A model generated the notes under the pieces. It did no database searches. It saw only the letters and a program-made list of their open reading frames with translations, and was not told where the DNA came from. Below, piece after piece: positions 16,817 to 25,631 of a stretch of 64,000 bases of DNA. The position numbers and the translations under genes were made by a program. The stretch is from Paracoccus sp. SCSIO 75233 (GTDB taxonomy: Bacteria; Pseudomonadota; Alphaproteobacteria; Rhodobacterales; Rhodobacteraceae): assembly GCF_027912675.1 (NCBI RefSeq), contig NZ_CP115757.1:124001-188000 (forward strand), read 5' to 3'. Positions within the stretch are counted from its first letter, which is position 1. Every line of letters begins with the position of its first letter.

Positions 16817-18205
16817 TTATGATCGGTAATCGGCGTTGATGTCGATATACCGATGGGTCAGATCGCAGGTCCAGACGGTGCGGCTGAACGCGCCCATGCC
16901 CAGATCGACGCCCAGCACCAGCCGGTCGCGCTTCATATAGGCACTCGCCTCCGCCTCGCTATAGGAGGGCGCGCGCCAGCCGTTTTCCGCGACCACGATA
17001 TCGCCGAAGCGAATGGTCAGCCGGTCCCGGTCCGCCGCCGCGCCCGATTTGCCGACGGCCATGACCACGCGGCCCCAATTGGCGTCCTCGCCCGCGATGG
17101 CGGTCTTGACCAGCGGGGAGTTCGCAATCGCCATCGCGACCTTATGCGCGTCCCGGCGGTTTTCAGCCCCGGTCACCTGCACCTCGACGAATTTCGTGGC
17201 ACCTTCGCCGTCCATGACGACCTGCTGGGCCAGATCGAGCATGACCTCGCCCAGAGCCTTGTTGAAGCCGCGCGCATCTTTCGAGCGCAGATCGTCGATT
17301 GGCGCGGCCGGGGATTTGCCCGTTGCGGCAAGGATCAGCGCGTCGGAGGTCGACGTGTCGCTGTCCACCGTGATCGCGTTGAAGGTATCGTTGACCTGCT
17401 TCGACAGCAGCTTTTGCAGATGCGCCGGTGAAATCTTCGCATCGGTGAAGATATAGACCAGCATCGTTGCCATATCCGGGGCGATCATGCCGGAGCCTTT
17501 TGCGATCCCGGCAATCTGGATCGGCCCGCTTTCGGTCTCGACCGTCGCGGCGGCCCCCTTGGCGAAGGTGTCGGTCGTCATGATCGCGTCAGCTGCGGCT
17601 TTGGCACCGTTCTTGTCCAGCCGGGCGGTCAGGTCGCCGATCACGGCGGTGATGCGCGACACCGGCAACGGCTCCCCGATCACCCCGGTCGAGGATGAAA
17701 ATACCCGGCTTGCTGGTACGGCCACGGCCTCCGCGACCGCTGCCGTCACCTGATCGACCGCTTTCTGACCTTCCGCGCCAGTGAACGCGTTGGCATTGCC
17801 GGAGTTCACGATGATCGCCGCGCCCTGGCTGGTGTCCTGCGGACCAGACAGTTTTTGCTGACAATCCAGCACGCATGCGGCGCGCGTCGATGACCGGGTG
17901 AAGACCCCGGCCACAGACGTACCGGGCGCCAGCCGGGCGAGCATCACGTCGGTGCGCCCCTGATACTTCACCCCCGCAGCGGCGGAAGCAAACTCCACCC
18001 CCGCGATCACGGGAAGCGCGGGAAACTCAGCCGGGGCCAGCGGCGAAATCACCGAACCGCTCTTTGCAGCAGATGCTTTCGACGCTTTCAAAGATTTCTT
18101 CGTGGCCTTCTCGACCTTCGACGCCTTGAGCTTGGCGGCTTTCTTCTCGCCGCTCTTCTTTTTTCCGGCCTTCTTCTTCTCGCCCTTGCTGTCGCCCTTT
18201 GCCAT
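16817..18205 (-). CDS. argJ: Bifunctional ornithine acetyltransferase / N-acetylglutamate synthase
   Basis: Predicted 462 residues. ArgJ recycles acetyl groups in arginine biosynthesis and is made as a precursor that cleaves itself before a Thr nucleophile; that site is visible in SGMIAPDMATMLVYIFTD. Other family blocks are GRTDVMLARLAPGTSVAGVFT, IIVNSGNANAFTGAEG and ANWGRVVMAVGKSGA. Residues 1-50 are an unusual Lys/Ala/Ser-rich extension (19 Lys of 50) before the normal family start near SPLAPAEFPALP. Its ATG shares one base with the stop of the upstream parvulin gene (TGATG), implying coupled translation. Confidence 0.95.
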   Translation of the reverse strand: MAKGDSKGEKKKAGKKKSGEKKAAKLKASKVEKATKKSLKASKASAAKSGSVISPLAPAEFPALPVIAGVEFASAAAGVKYQGRTDVMLARLAPGTSVAGVFTRSSTRAACVLDCQQKLSGPQDTSQGAAIIVNSGNANAFTGAEGQKAVDQVTAAVAEAVAVPASRVFSSSTGVIGEPLPVSRITAVIGDLTARLDKNGAKAAADAIMTTDTFAKGAAATVETESGPIQIAGIAKGSGMIAPDMATMLVYIFTDAKISPAHLQKLLSKQVNDTFNAITVDSDTSTSDALILAATGKSPAAPIDDLRSKDARGFNKALGEVMLDLAQQVVMDGEGATKFVEVQVTGAENRRDAHKVAMAIANSPLVKTAIAGEDANWGRVVMAVGKSGAAADRDRLTIRFGDIVVAENGWRAPSYSEAEASAYMKRDRLVLGVDLGMGAFSRTVWTCDLTHRYIDINADYRS

Positions 18206-19050
18206 CAATTGATCCCCAATACGTCCTGATCGAGCAGGCTGGGCTCCAGCCCCTCGGTCTTTTCGATCGTGGCCTCGCCTGCAATGCGCTCGATCTCGGC
18301 GCTGACGCGTTCGCGGCGGATCTGCTGGATCAGCGGCTCGCGGATTTCCTCAAGCGTCGGCGGGACGACGTCGCGGGTTTCGTTCAGCTTGATGACATGC
18401 CAGCCGAATTGCGACTGGACCGGCGCTTCCGAGGTGGTGCCGGGTTCCATTTCGCCGACCGCCTCGCTGAATTCCGGGACCATCCGGTCGAGCGTGAACC
18501 AGCCCAGATCGCCGCCATTCTGGGCCGAACCGGGATCGGTAGAACGCTCTTCCGCCAGCACGGCGAATTCGGTGCCGTTTGCGAGTTCTTCGATCACGGC
18601 ATTCGCCGCCTCTTCGGATTCCAGCAGAATGTGATCGGCATCATATTCGACCTGCGGATCGTCGGCTGGGAAGGCTTTGGCATATTCGGCCTGAATTTCT
18701 TCATCGGTCGGCTCGAAATCCGCCATGCGTTCCATTGCGGCACGGACCAGATAGTCGCGGCGCATATTGGCGAGATTGGCGTTGTCGAGCGCGGTCAGCT
18801 CCCCTTCCGCGGTGCTGGCAACGGCGGCTTGCTGGATCATCTCGTCAAGCAGGAGGTTCCACAACTCTTCCGCCGGCATGGCAGAGGCTTCCGCCGGGAT
18901 ATTCTGACGCAGGGCCGCCATTTCGCCCAGTGTGATCTCGGTGCCATTGACGGTTGCGACAACGGTCGAGGCATCGGCATCCTGTGCCAGCGAGGGCGTG
19001 GTGCCGAGGGCGAGGATCAGTGCGGCAGCGGAGGCGGTACGTTTCAACAT
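18205..19050 (-). CDS. Exported parvulin-type peptidyl-prolyl cis-trans isomerase
   Basis: Predicted 281 residues. The N-terminal MLKRTASAAALILALGTTPSLA is a signal peptide, cut near SLA-QDA (quoted parts are 20 residues or fewer: MLKRTASAAALILALG and TTPSLA). The parvulin domain (about 125-230) shows ADHILLESEEAA, FAVLAEERSTDPGSA, GGDLGWF and GWHVIKLNETR. This PpiC/SurA-like type assists folding of proteins in the periplasm. It is divergent from secA, so a Sec-export ATPase and a periplasmic foldase share one 203-base promoter region. argJ follows with a 1-base overlap. The start at 19050 was chosen because it gives the signal peptide. Confidence 0.9.
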   Translation of the reverse strand: MLKRTASAAALILALGTTPSLAQDADASTVVATVNGTEITLGEMAALRQNIPAEASAMPAEELWNLLLDEMIQQAAVASTAEGELTALDNANLANMRRDYLVRAAMERMADFEPTDEEIQAEYAKAFPADDPQVEYDADHILLESEEAANAVIEELANGTEFAVLAEERSTDPGSAQNGGDLGWFTLDRMVPEFSEAVGEMEPGTTSEAPVQSQFGWHVIKLNETRDVVPPTLEEIREPLIQQIRRERVSAEIERIAGEATIEKTEGLEPSLLDQDVLGIN

Positions 19051-19253
19051 GATGAATTCCCATTGATCGGCCCCCCTGACGTGGTTGTTTAAAGGGGGCA
19101 AGCGTTGACACTGCATGGACGCGGGCATACATCCGGCGCAACCGAAAAGGCGCGCCCGCGTCGTTTAATCCCTGCACTGTTACGGCAGGACGGACGGTCC
19201 GGGCAAGGGGCCGTGGCCCGCAGCCTTCCTGAAACGAGACGGCCGGAGTGTTC

Positions 19254-21944
19254 ATGCTGGGTCTAGGTAATATTGCGAAGAAGGTCTTTGGGACGCCCAA
19301 TGACCGCAAGGTGAAATCGGTGCGTCCGCTGGTGACGAAGATCAATAATCTTGAGCCGGAGGCCGAGGCCCGCTCTGACGAAGAGTTGATCGCAAAGACC
19401 CGCGAATTGCAGGATCGGTTCCAGAAAGGCGAGACGCTGGATGTGCTTTTGCCCGAAGCCTTCGCCAATTGCCGTGAGGCGGCGCGCCGTGCGCTTGGGC
19501 TCAGGGCCTTCGATACCCAGCTTCTGGGCGGGATTTTCCTGCATCAGGGCAATATTGCGGAGATGAAAACGGGTGAGGGCAAAACCCTCGTCGCGACCTT
19601 CCCGGCCTATCTGAACGCGCTGTCGGGGCGTGGCGTCCATATCGTCACCGTCAACGATTATCTGGCCAAGCGGGACGCCGAATGGATGGGCAAGGTGTTC
19701 GCCGCACTGGGCATGAAAACCGGGGTGGTTTATCCGCACCAGCCGGATGAGGAGAAACGCGCCGCCTATCAGGCCGATGTGACCTACGCGACGAATAACG
19801 AACTGGGCTTCGACTATCTGCGCGACAATATGAAATCCAGCGTCGAACAGATGGTGCAGCGCGATCACTACTACGCCATCGTTGACGAGGTCGACTCGAT
19901 CCTCATTGATGAGGCGCGGACGCCGCTGATCATCTCCGGCCCGTCTCAGGACCGCAGCGAATTGTACAAGTCGCTGAACGAATTCATCCCCGAACTGACC
20001 GGGGAAGACTTCAAGGTCGACGAAAAGACCCGTAATGCGACCTTCACGGAGGAGGGGAACGAGAAGCTGGAACATCTTCTCGCCGCTGCGGGCGTGTTGC
20101 CGCCGGGCCAGACGCTGTATGATCCGGAATCCACAACCATCGTGCATCACGCCAACCAGGCCTTGCGGGCGCATAAGCTGTTCCAGAAGGATCAGAACTA
20201 TATCGTCCAGAATGGCGAGGTTGTGCTGATCGACGAATTCACCGGCCGGATGATGAAGGGCCGCCGCCTGTCTGACGGTCTGCATCAGGCGATCGAAGCG
20301 AAAGAAGGCGTGGCGATCCAGCCGGAAAACGTGACGCTGGCCAGCGTGACCTTCCAGAATTACTTCCGCCTTTACGAAAAGCTGTCCGGCATGACCGGCA
20401 CTGCGGCAACCGAGGCCGAGGAATTCGCCGATATCTACAAGCTCGGCGTGGTCGAGGTGCCGACCAACCGCCCGATTGCGCGGGTTGACGAGCATGACCG
20501 CGTTTATCGGACTGGCGATGAAAAATACGCCGCCGTTATCGAGGCGATTCAGGAAGCGCATGGAAAAGGCCAGCCGATCCTTGTCGGGACCACCAGCATC
20601 GAGAAATCGGAAATGTTGTCACAGATGCTGGACAAGGCTGGCATCAAGCACAACGTCCTGAACGCCCGCCAGCACGAGCAGGAAGCCTATATCGTCGCCG
20701 AAGCCGGCAAGCCCGGTGCTGTGACGATTGCGACGAACATGGCCGGTCGCGGCACCGATATTCAGCTTGGCGGCAATGTCGAGATGAAGGTGATGCAGGC
20801 GCTCGACGCCGATCCGGAAGCGAACCCCGACGAGCTGCGCGCGAAGATCGAGGCGGAACATGCCGCCGACAAGGAGCGCGTGATCGGCGCGGGCGGGCTG
20901 TTTGTTCTGGCGACCGAGCGCCACGAATCCCGCCGCATCGACAACCAGCTTCGCGGCCGCTCGGGCCGTCAGGGCGATCCGGGCCGTTCGCTGTTCTTCC
21001 TGTCGCTTGAGGACGATCTGATGCGGATCTTCGGGTCGGAGCGGCTGGACTCCGTGCTGTCCAAGCTGGGCATGAAGGAAGGCGAGGCCATCGTTCACCC
21101 GTGGGTGAACAAATCGCTGGAACGCGCACAGGCGAAGGTCGAGGGCCGCAACTTCGACATCCGCAAGCAGTTGCTGAAATTCGACGACGTGATGAACGAC
21201 CAGCGGAAGGCGATCTTCAGCCAGCGCCGCGAGATCATGGACAGCGAGGAGGTCGGCGAGATCGCCGCCGATATGCGCCATCAGGTCATCAACGATCTGG
21301 TCGATCAGCACATGCCCGCCCGCGCCTATGCGGAGCAGTGGGATACGGACGGGCTCAACCGGGCCGTGGCCGAGACGCTGAACATGAACCTGCCGGTCAT
21401 CGACTGGGCGGCGGAAGAGGGCGTCGATCAGGAGACCATTGGCGAGCGTCTGGTCGAAGCCACGGACAAATATATGGCCGAGAAGGAAGAAACCTTCGGC
21501 GCCGATACGATGCGGCAGATCGAAAAGCAGATCCTTCTGCAGTCCATCGATCAGAAATGGCGCGACCACCTGCTGACGCTTGAGCATCTGCGCTCTGTGG
21601 TTGGCTTCCGCGGCTACGCGCAGCGTGACCCGCTGTCGGAATACAAGACCGAGAGCTTCCAGCTTTTCGAGGGTCTTCTCGATGGGCTGCGAAGCGACGT
21701 CACCCAGCAACTCTCGCGTATTCGCCCGCTGACGGATGAAGAACGCGAACAGATGCTGCGCCAGCAGCAGGTCCAGCAACAGCAGGCAGCACAGGTAGAT
21801 GCCACGCCGCCCCGCCAAACGCCGGATGCCGGGCCGGGCTTCGACAAGGACGACCCATCCACATGGGGCAACCTGTCGCGCAACGATCCCTGCCCCTGCG
21901 GTTCGGGCATGAAATACAAACATTGCCACGGCAAGCCGGTCTGA
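19254..21944 (+). CDS. secA: Preprotein translocase ATPase SecA
   Basis: Predicted 896 residues, normal for SecA. It drives Sec-dependent export through SecYEG. Motifs: Walker [12 protein letters not shown], Walker B region [20 protein letters not shown], helicase blocks [15 protein letters not shown] and [12 protein letters not shown], and [10 protein letters not shown]. After a Gln-rich linker ([11 protein letters not shown], near 845) comes the C-terminal zinc/SecB-binding motif [12 protein letters not shown], so the gene is intact. The ATG at 19254 has GGAG about 6 bases upstream; an in-frame GTG at 19248 is less likely. Confidence 0.98.
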   Translation: MLGLGNIAKKVFGTPNDRKVKSVRPLVTKINNLEPEAEARSDEELIAKTRELQDRFQKGETLDVLLPEAFANCREAARRALGLRAFDTQLLGGIFLHQGNIAEMKTGEGKTLVATFPAYLNALSGRGVHIVTVNDYLAKRDAEWMGKVFAALGMKTGVVYPHQPDEEKRAAYQADVTYATNNELGFDYLRDNMKSSVEQMVQRDHYYAIVDEVDSILIDEARTPLIISGPSQDRSELYKSLNEFIPELTGEDFKVDEKTRNATFTEEGNEKLEHLLAAAGVLPPGQTLYDPESTTIVHHANQALRAHKLFQKDQNYIVQNGEVVLIDEFTGRMMKGRRLSDGLHQAIEAKEGVAIQPENVTLASVTFQNYFRLYEKLSGMTGTAATEAEEFADIYKLGVVEVPTNRPIARVDEHDRVYRTGDEKYAAVIEAIQEAHGKGQPILVGTTSIEKSEMLSQMLDKAGIKHNVLNARQHEQEAYIVAEAGKPGAVTIATNMAGRGTDIQLGGNVEMKVMQALDADPEANPDELRAKIEAEHAADKERVIGAGGLFVLATERHESRRIDNQLRGRSGRQGDPGRSLFFLSLEDDLMRIFGSERLDSVLSKLGMKEGEAIVHPWVNKSLERAQAKVEGRNFDIRKQLLKFDDVMNDQRKAIFSQRREIMDSEEVGEIAADMRHQVINDLVDQHMPARAYAEQWDTDGLNRAVAETLNMNLPVIDWAAEEGVDQETIGERLVEATDKYMAEKEETFGADTMRQIEKQILLQSIDQKWRDHLLTLEHLRSVVGFRGYAQRDPLSEYKTESFQLFEGLLDGLRSDVTQQLSRIRPLTDEEREQMLRQQQVQQQQAAQVDATPPRQTPDAGPGFDKDDPSTWGNLSRNDPCPCGSGMKYKHCHGKPV

Positions 21945-21983
21945 CCGACCGGCGTTAAGGCTGCGGTTACCGGAACTCGGATT

Positions 21984-22059
21984 GGATATTTAAGCCAGGC
22001 TGAAAGGCGCAAGCCTTCACACTGGTGTAAATATCCCGGGGTCCGGGGCAGCGCCCCGG
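21984..22059. repeat. Composite two-hairpin intergenic repeat, copy 3
   Basis: The left arm GGATATTTAAGCCAGG (21984-21999) and the right arm ACTGGTGTAAATATCC (22021-22036) form an imperfect inverted repeat. They are followed by a GC hairpin, CCGGGGC (22043-22049) with GCCCCGG (22053-22059). It lies between the convergent secA and rimI and overlaps the last codons of rimI, where it supplies the stop codon. Confidence 0.8.
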
Positions 22060-22466
22060 TCTGTATCTGCCAATTCCTTGCGCATCACGATGGCATTGAC
22101 CCCGCGAGCATAGTAGTTGGGCCGTTCTCCGGCGCTTTGCCAGTTGGCGCGGCGGTATAAGCTCTGTGCGGGCCGATTGTCGCTTGCGACCTCCAGAAAT
22201 GCGGTTGCCGCGCCCCTTGCGCTTGCATCGGCCTCGAACTGTTCGAGCAGAAACAGCCCCAGACCTTTGCGCCGCGCCTCGGGGAGGACGGCTATGGTGA
22301 GCAATTCGGCTTCGTCAGCAACCGCCCGCCCGAGTGCAAAGCCATGACTGTCAGGGATGAGGAAGATCATGCCGTCCTGCAGCAGATCCGAAAATTCGCG
22401 CGCGCCCCACGGCCGGGGGCGTTTGAAGCATTTCGCATGGATCTGCGCCAGAAACTCCGGGCTCAT
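22017..22466 (-). CDS. rimI: Ribosomal-protein-alanine N-acetyltransferase (GNAT)
   Basis: Predicted 149 residues. RimI acetylates the N-terminal alanine of ribosomal protein S18. GNAT signatures: LLTIAVLPEARRKGLGLFLLEQF (seen as LTIAVLPEARRKGLG) for acetyl-CoA binding, and FLEVASDNRPAQSLYRRANW. The start overlaps the end of tsaB by 4 bases, the usual tsaB-rimI pairing. The C-terminal tail (about RGAAPDPGIFTPV) is encoded by the intergenic repeat rather than by family-conserved sequence, so the ancestral stop was probably earlier. Confidence 0.88.
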   Translation of the reverse strand: MSPEFLAQIHAKCFKRPRPWGAREFSDLLQDGMIFLIPDSHGFALGRAVADEAELLTIAVLPEARRKGLGLFLLEQFEADASARGAATAFLEVASDNRPAQSLYRRANWQSAGERPNYYARGVNAIVMRKELADTDRGAAPDPGIFTPV

Positions 22467-23050
22467 GGAAGCATGACCGGCCCACGCTCGCGCGAAGGTG
22501 CTGCGTCTGCGGGGCGCAGGTAGAGCGGTGCCGGCCTTGGTTGCGGTTCGTCGGCCTGCTCCCGTGCGATACGGGCTGTGCCTTCGGCAATGGTCACGAT
22601 TGGATCGGCGACTGGTGGTCCGGGCGGAAGGCTGGTGATCTCACCTTGTTGGGGGCTGGACGGGCCAACGCCGAAATCCTGCCAGATGGCTTGATCGCGC
22701 CGCCCGGGTATGACGATCCGGCAAGGCCGGGACAGGCCAAAGGCGAGCGCTTCGGTCGCGCTGACCCCGATTGCCGGAATGCCCAAAGACAGCGCCAGCC
22801 CACGCGCGGCGGCGACGGAGATACGGATGCCGGTGAAATTGCCCGGGCCCGTTCCGACGCCGATCAGGCTCAGATCGCGCCATTGCGCATTTGCGGATGC
22901 CAGCAGCTCCTCAAGCAGCGGGAACAGCCGTTCGGCCTGTCCCTTGCTCATCTGCTCCAGCCGCGTTGCGATAACCCTGTCGCCTGACAGCAAAGCGGCC
23001 GCGCAATGCGCGGCCGATGTGTCGAAGCCGAGCGTCAGCGCATCAGGCAA
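22463..23050 (-). CDS. tsaB: tRNA t6A biosynthesis protein TsaB
   Basis: Predicted 195 residues. TsaB is the TsaD-partner subunit for threonylcarbamoyl-adenosine (t6A37) formation on ANN-decoding tRNAs. Family marks: the N-terminal ASKHA-type LGFDTSAAHCAAALL, QAERLFPLLEELL and the conserved GVGTGPGNFTGIRISVAAARG. The C-terminal half is short and variable, as usual. It overlaps nfu upstream (8 bases) and rimI downstream (4 bases), so the three form one tight operon. Confidence 0.92.
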   Translation of the reverse strand: MPDALTLGFDTSAAHCAAALLSGDRVIATRLEQMSKGQAERLFPLLEELLASANAQWRDLSLIGVGTGPGNFTGIRISVAAARGLALSLGIPAIGVSATEALAFGLSRPCRIVIPGRRDQAIWQDFGVGPSSPQQGEITSLPPGPPVADPIVTIAEGTARIAREQADEPQPRPAPLYLRPADAAPSRERGPVMLP

Positions 23051-23600
23051 TCGGACGAACCTCGGTTACTTCTGGGATATAATGTCGCAGCAGGTTCTCG
23101 ATCCCCATTTTCAGCGTCATGGTCGAGGACGGGCAGCCCGCGCAGGCCCCCTGCATATGCAGATAGACAACGCCGCGGTCGAAGCCGTGGAAGGTGATGT
23201 CGCCGCCATCCTGCGCAACGGCGGGGCGTACACGGGTGTCGAGCAGTTCCTTGATCTGGTTCACCACCTCGGCGTCTTCGCCGTCATGGTCTGCGTGGCC
23301 GACTTTTTCGGCACTGCCGGTCATCACCGGGGCGCCGGACTGGTAATGCTCCATGATCGCGCCCAGCAGGGCGGGCTTGATGTGATCCCATTCCCGGTCG
23401 TCCTGCTTGGTCACCGTCACGAAATCGGCCCCCAGAAACACCCCGGTGACGCCGCCGGTGGCGAAGATGCGGCTGGCCAGCGGCGAGACGGCGGCTTCGT
23501 CAGCCGAGACGAAATCCACGGTGCCCTCGTCCAGAACCGGCTGGCCGGGCAGGAATTTCAGGGTTGCGGGGTTCGGCGTGGTTTCGGTCTGGATAAACAT
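23043..23600 (-). CDS. Nfu-type Fe-S cluster carrier protein
   Basis: Predicted 185 residues. The N-terminal Nfu_N domain (MFIQTETTPNPATLKFLPG) and the C-terminal NifU-like domain with the cluster-binding CAGCPSS motif define this family, which delivers [4Fe-4S] clusters to client enzymes. The start at 23600 is preferred: AAAGGAG lies at proper spacing before it, whereas the ATG two codons upstream would be too close. It leads the nfu-tsaB-rimI operon. A later IscA/SufA-type partner is not visible here. Confidence 0.92.
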   Translation of the reverse strand: MFIQTETTPNPATLKFLPGQPVLDEGTVDFVSADEAAVSPLASRIFATGGVTGVFLGADFVTVTKQDDREWDHIKPALLGAIMEHYQSGAPVMTGSAEKVGHADHDGEDAEVVNQIKELLDTRVRPAVAQDGGDITFHGFDRGVVYLHMQGACAGCPSSTMTLKMGIENLLRHYIPEVTEVRPIA

Positions 23601-23693
23601 GGGCATGCTCCTTTGCGGAATCATATGGGCTTCATACGATCTTCGGTCAAGCACTGTGATGGCCGATACTTGCCGTGCGGGTGGACGATTAGG

Positions 23694-24149
23694 TCAGGAG
23701 ATCGCTTCGAGTCGTTCCCGCGAAATATCGCCGGGGACGAGTGTAACCGGACAGGGAAGCTTGCCCAGATCGCGCAGAAGCCGCGAGACGATTGGCCCGG
23801 GGCCGTCATTGCCGCCGCTGGCACCCAGGACCAGAACGCCGATTTCGCCATCCTCGTCGATCTGGGCCAGAATTTGCACTGTCGGCTCGCCTTCCCGAAT
23901 GACCAGTTCCGGATCGACGCCCTGATTGTCGCGCATCCATCGGGAGAAGACCTGATACTCGGACGCGATCCGGTCCTCGGCCTCCTGCCGCATCAGATCC
24001 GCCACGCCGATACCGTGCTGAATCGCGTCCGGCGGGATGATTGCAAGGACGACAACCCCCGCTGATGTTCGCGATGCGCGCATTGCCGCGAAACGCATCG
24101 CATTCTGACATTCCGGGGATTCATCCATAACTACCAAGAATTTACGCAT
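23694..24149 (-). CDS. Universal stress protein (UspA family)
   Basis: Predicted 151 residues. The N-terminal KFLVVMDESPECQNAMRFAA and the C-terminal VLVLGASGGNDGPGPIVSRLL (quoted here as LVLGASGGND) are the ATP-binding-type Usp fold marks (G-x2-G-x9-G-S-like). Usp proteins bind nucleotides and aid survival under starvation or redox stress; the exact role is unknown. It is transcribed divergently from the sugar transferase gene, with an AT-rich intergenic region between. Confidence 0.88.
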   Translation of the reverse strand: MRKFLVVMDESPECQNAMRFAAMRASRTSAGVVVLAIIPPDAIQHGIGVADLMRQEAEDRIASEYQVFSRWMRDNQGVDPELVIREGEPTVQILAQIDEDGEIGVLVLGASGGNDGPGPIVSRLLRDLGKLPCPVTLVPGDISRERLEAIS

Positions 24150-24157
24150 TTTTCGCC

Positions 24158-24187
24158 TTAATAAATCTGATGACGCTAGGCTATAAT
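24158..24187 (+). promoter_or_regulatory. Candidate promoter of the sugar transferase gene
   Basis: A perfect TATAAT (24182-24187) is preceded at 18 bases by TTAATA (24158-24163). The region is AT-rich relative to its surroundings. The -35 match is weak, so this is only a candidate. Confidence 0.4.
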
Positions 24188-24260
24188 CTGCCCAATTTGA
24201 GGGAAACGGGCAACAGTTCGTGCCAGCCGCTTTATCTTCGGTTAACCAGTGGGATGCAGT

Positions 24261-25073
24261 ATGTTATGCATTCCCGTACCGGGCATGATACTTGGTTCCG
24301 CGCAGCGACACTTGCCAACGAGGGCTGTTTTTTTGACGATCCAACAGAACTGGGAGACAGTCGAGCATCGCGATGCCCTATCCGCCGGAGAGGTCTGGGG
24401 CCTTGACGCGCAACAGGCCGATCACCGTTTCTACAGAAAATATGCAAAACGGGCAATTGACCTGGTTCTCGCGATCCTGCTGCTGGTCGTTCTGTTCGTG
24501 CCGATGCTTGTCGTCGCGGCACTCTTGCTGGTCACTCAGGGCCGCCCGCTGATCTATTCCGGGCATCGGATGAAAGCCCCGGGCGAACATTTTCAGCAGT
24601 ATAAATTCCGCACCATGATGCGCGCGGAGGAGGATCGCGGGGCGACCGGGGCCTATAAGAACTGGCGCATCACCCGGCTGGGCGGTTTCCTGCGGCGGAC
24701 CCGGATGGACGAATTGCCGCAGCTCATCAATATCATTCGCGGCGACATGAGTTTCGTGGGGCCGCGCCCGCCCTTGCCGGAATATGTCGAGCGTTTCCCC
24801 TCGCTCTATGCCGCGGTGCTGAAGGCGCGTCCCGGTGTGACCGGCCTCGCGACGCTGATCTATCACCGGCATGAAGACAAGATCATGTCGCGATGTGATT
24901 CCGCCGAGGAAACCGACCGCGCCTATTATGCCCGCTGCCTGCCCACCAAGCTGCGGATCGAGTTGATTTATCGCCGGACAGCCTCGCCCACGCTGGATAT
25001 GTGGATCATGTGGAAAACCCTGCTGGCGCTGATCCCCGGATGTGACCGTCCGCGCAAACGCCGGGGCCGCTGA
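24261..25073 (+). CDS. Bacterial sugar transferase (polyprenyl-phosphate hexose-1-phosphate transferase)
   Basis: Predicted about 270 residues; the start is uncertain (ATG at 24261 or 24285, or a TTG near 24331). A basic KRAIDLVLA segment leads into one hydrophobic membrane helix (about LAILLLVVLFVPMLVVAALL). It is followed by the catalytic domain with YKFRTM, TRLGGFLRRTRMDELPQL, the GDMSFVGPRPPL motif and KARPGVTGLA. This family (WcaJ/PglC/ExoY-like) attaches the first sugar-phosphate to the lipid carrier for exopolysaccharide or O-antigen. No polysaccharide cluster adjoins it. Its stop codon directly abuts that of the convergent creA. Confidence 0.88.
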   Translation: MLCIPVPGMILGSAQRHLPTRAVFLTIQQNWETVEHRDALSAGEVWGLDAQQADHRFYRKYAKRAIDLVLAILLLVVLFVPMLVVAALLLVTQGRPLIYSGHRMKAPGEHFQQYKFRTMMRAEEDRGATGAYKNWRITRLGGFLRRTRMDELPQLINIIRGDMSFVGPRPPLPEYVERFPSLYAAVLKARPGVTGLATLIYHRHEDKIMSRCDSAEETDRAYYARCLPTKLRIELIYRRTASPTLDMWIMWKTLLALIPGCDRPRKRRGR

Positions 25074-25535
25074 TTATTCCGCAGTGGCCGCCGCGCCGTT
25101 GAGCGGAACCGTGGAGATCGACATTTTCGCAGACCCTTCCGTCAGCTCGTTCGCATGGGCCAGATAGATCAGGACCTGATTTTCCTCGTCATAAATCCGC
25201 TTCACCCGCAGCGATTTGAACACCAGCGAGCGGCCTTCGGAAAACACGTCCTCGCCATCTTTCCGACGCGATACCTCGCCCAGCCGGATCGGGCCGGTCT
25301 GGCTGCACTCGATCGCGCTGTTGGAGGGGTCCTCGAACCAGTTTCCCTGGCTGAGCCGGTCGATCATCGAGCGGGAGAAATAGGCCAGATGGCAGGTCAC
25401 GCCCTCGACCTGCGGATCATGGATTGCCTCGATGACGATGTCATTGCCGACCCAGTCGACGCCGATCTTGGCGACCTCTTCCGCGCCGACGGGTGCCGCG
25501 GTGCAAAGCGCCATCGCTGTGAACAGTCGTTTCAT
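25074..25535 (-). CDS. creA: CreA-family periplasmic protein
   Basis: Predicted 153 residues with a signal peptide (MKRLFTAMALCTAAPVGA). The mature part carries the CreA family signature: KIGVDWVGNDIVIEA, VTCHLAYFSRSMIDRLSQG, WFEDPSNSAIECSQTGP and SLVFKSLRVKRIYD. The function is unknown in spite of the E. coli gene name; it is not the regulator CreB. The ATG at 25535 is chosen because GAGAGG precedes it and the signal peptide follows. Confidence 0.88.
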   Translation of the reverse strand: MKRLFTAMALCTAAPVGAEEVAKIGVDWVGNDIVIEAIHDPQVEGVTCHLAYFSRSMIDRLSQGNWFEDPSNSAIECSQTGPIRLGEVSRRKDGEDVFSEGRSLVFKSLRVKRIYDEENQVLIYLAHANELTEGSAKMSISTVPLNGAAATAE

Positions 25536-25631
25536 CTTACCTCTCCAGTCCTGCAGGCCGCGTTGGTTTCCCGGGATGATACAGATTGCAGCGCCACGGG
25601 TCCGCATAAACAAAGATAGTTCCGGCCCGAT

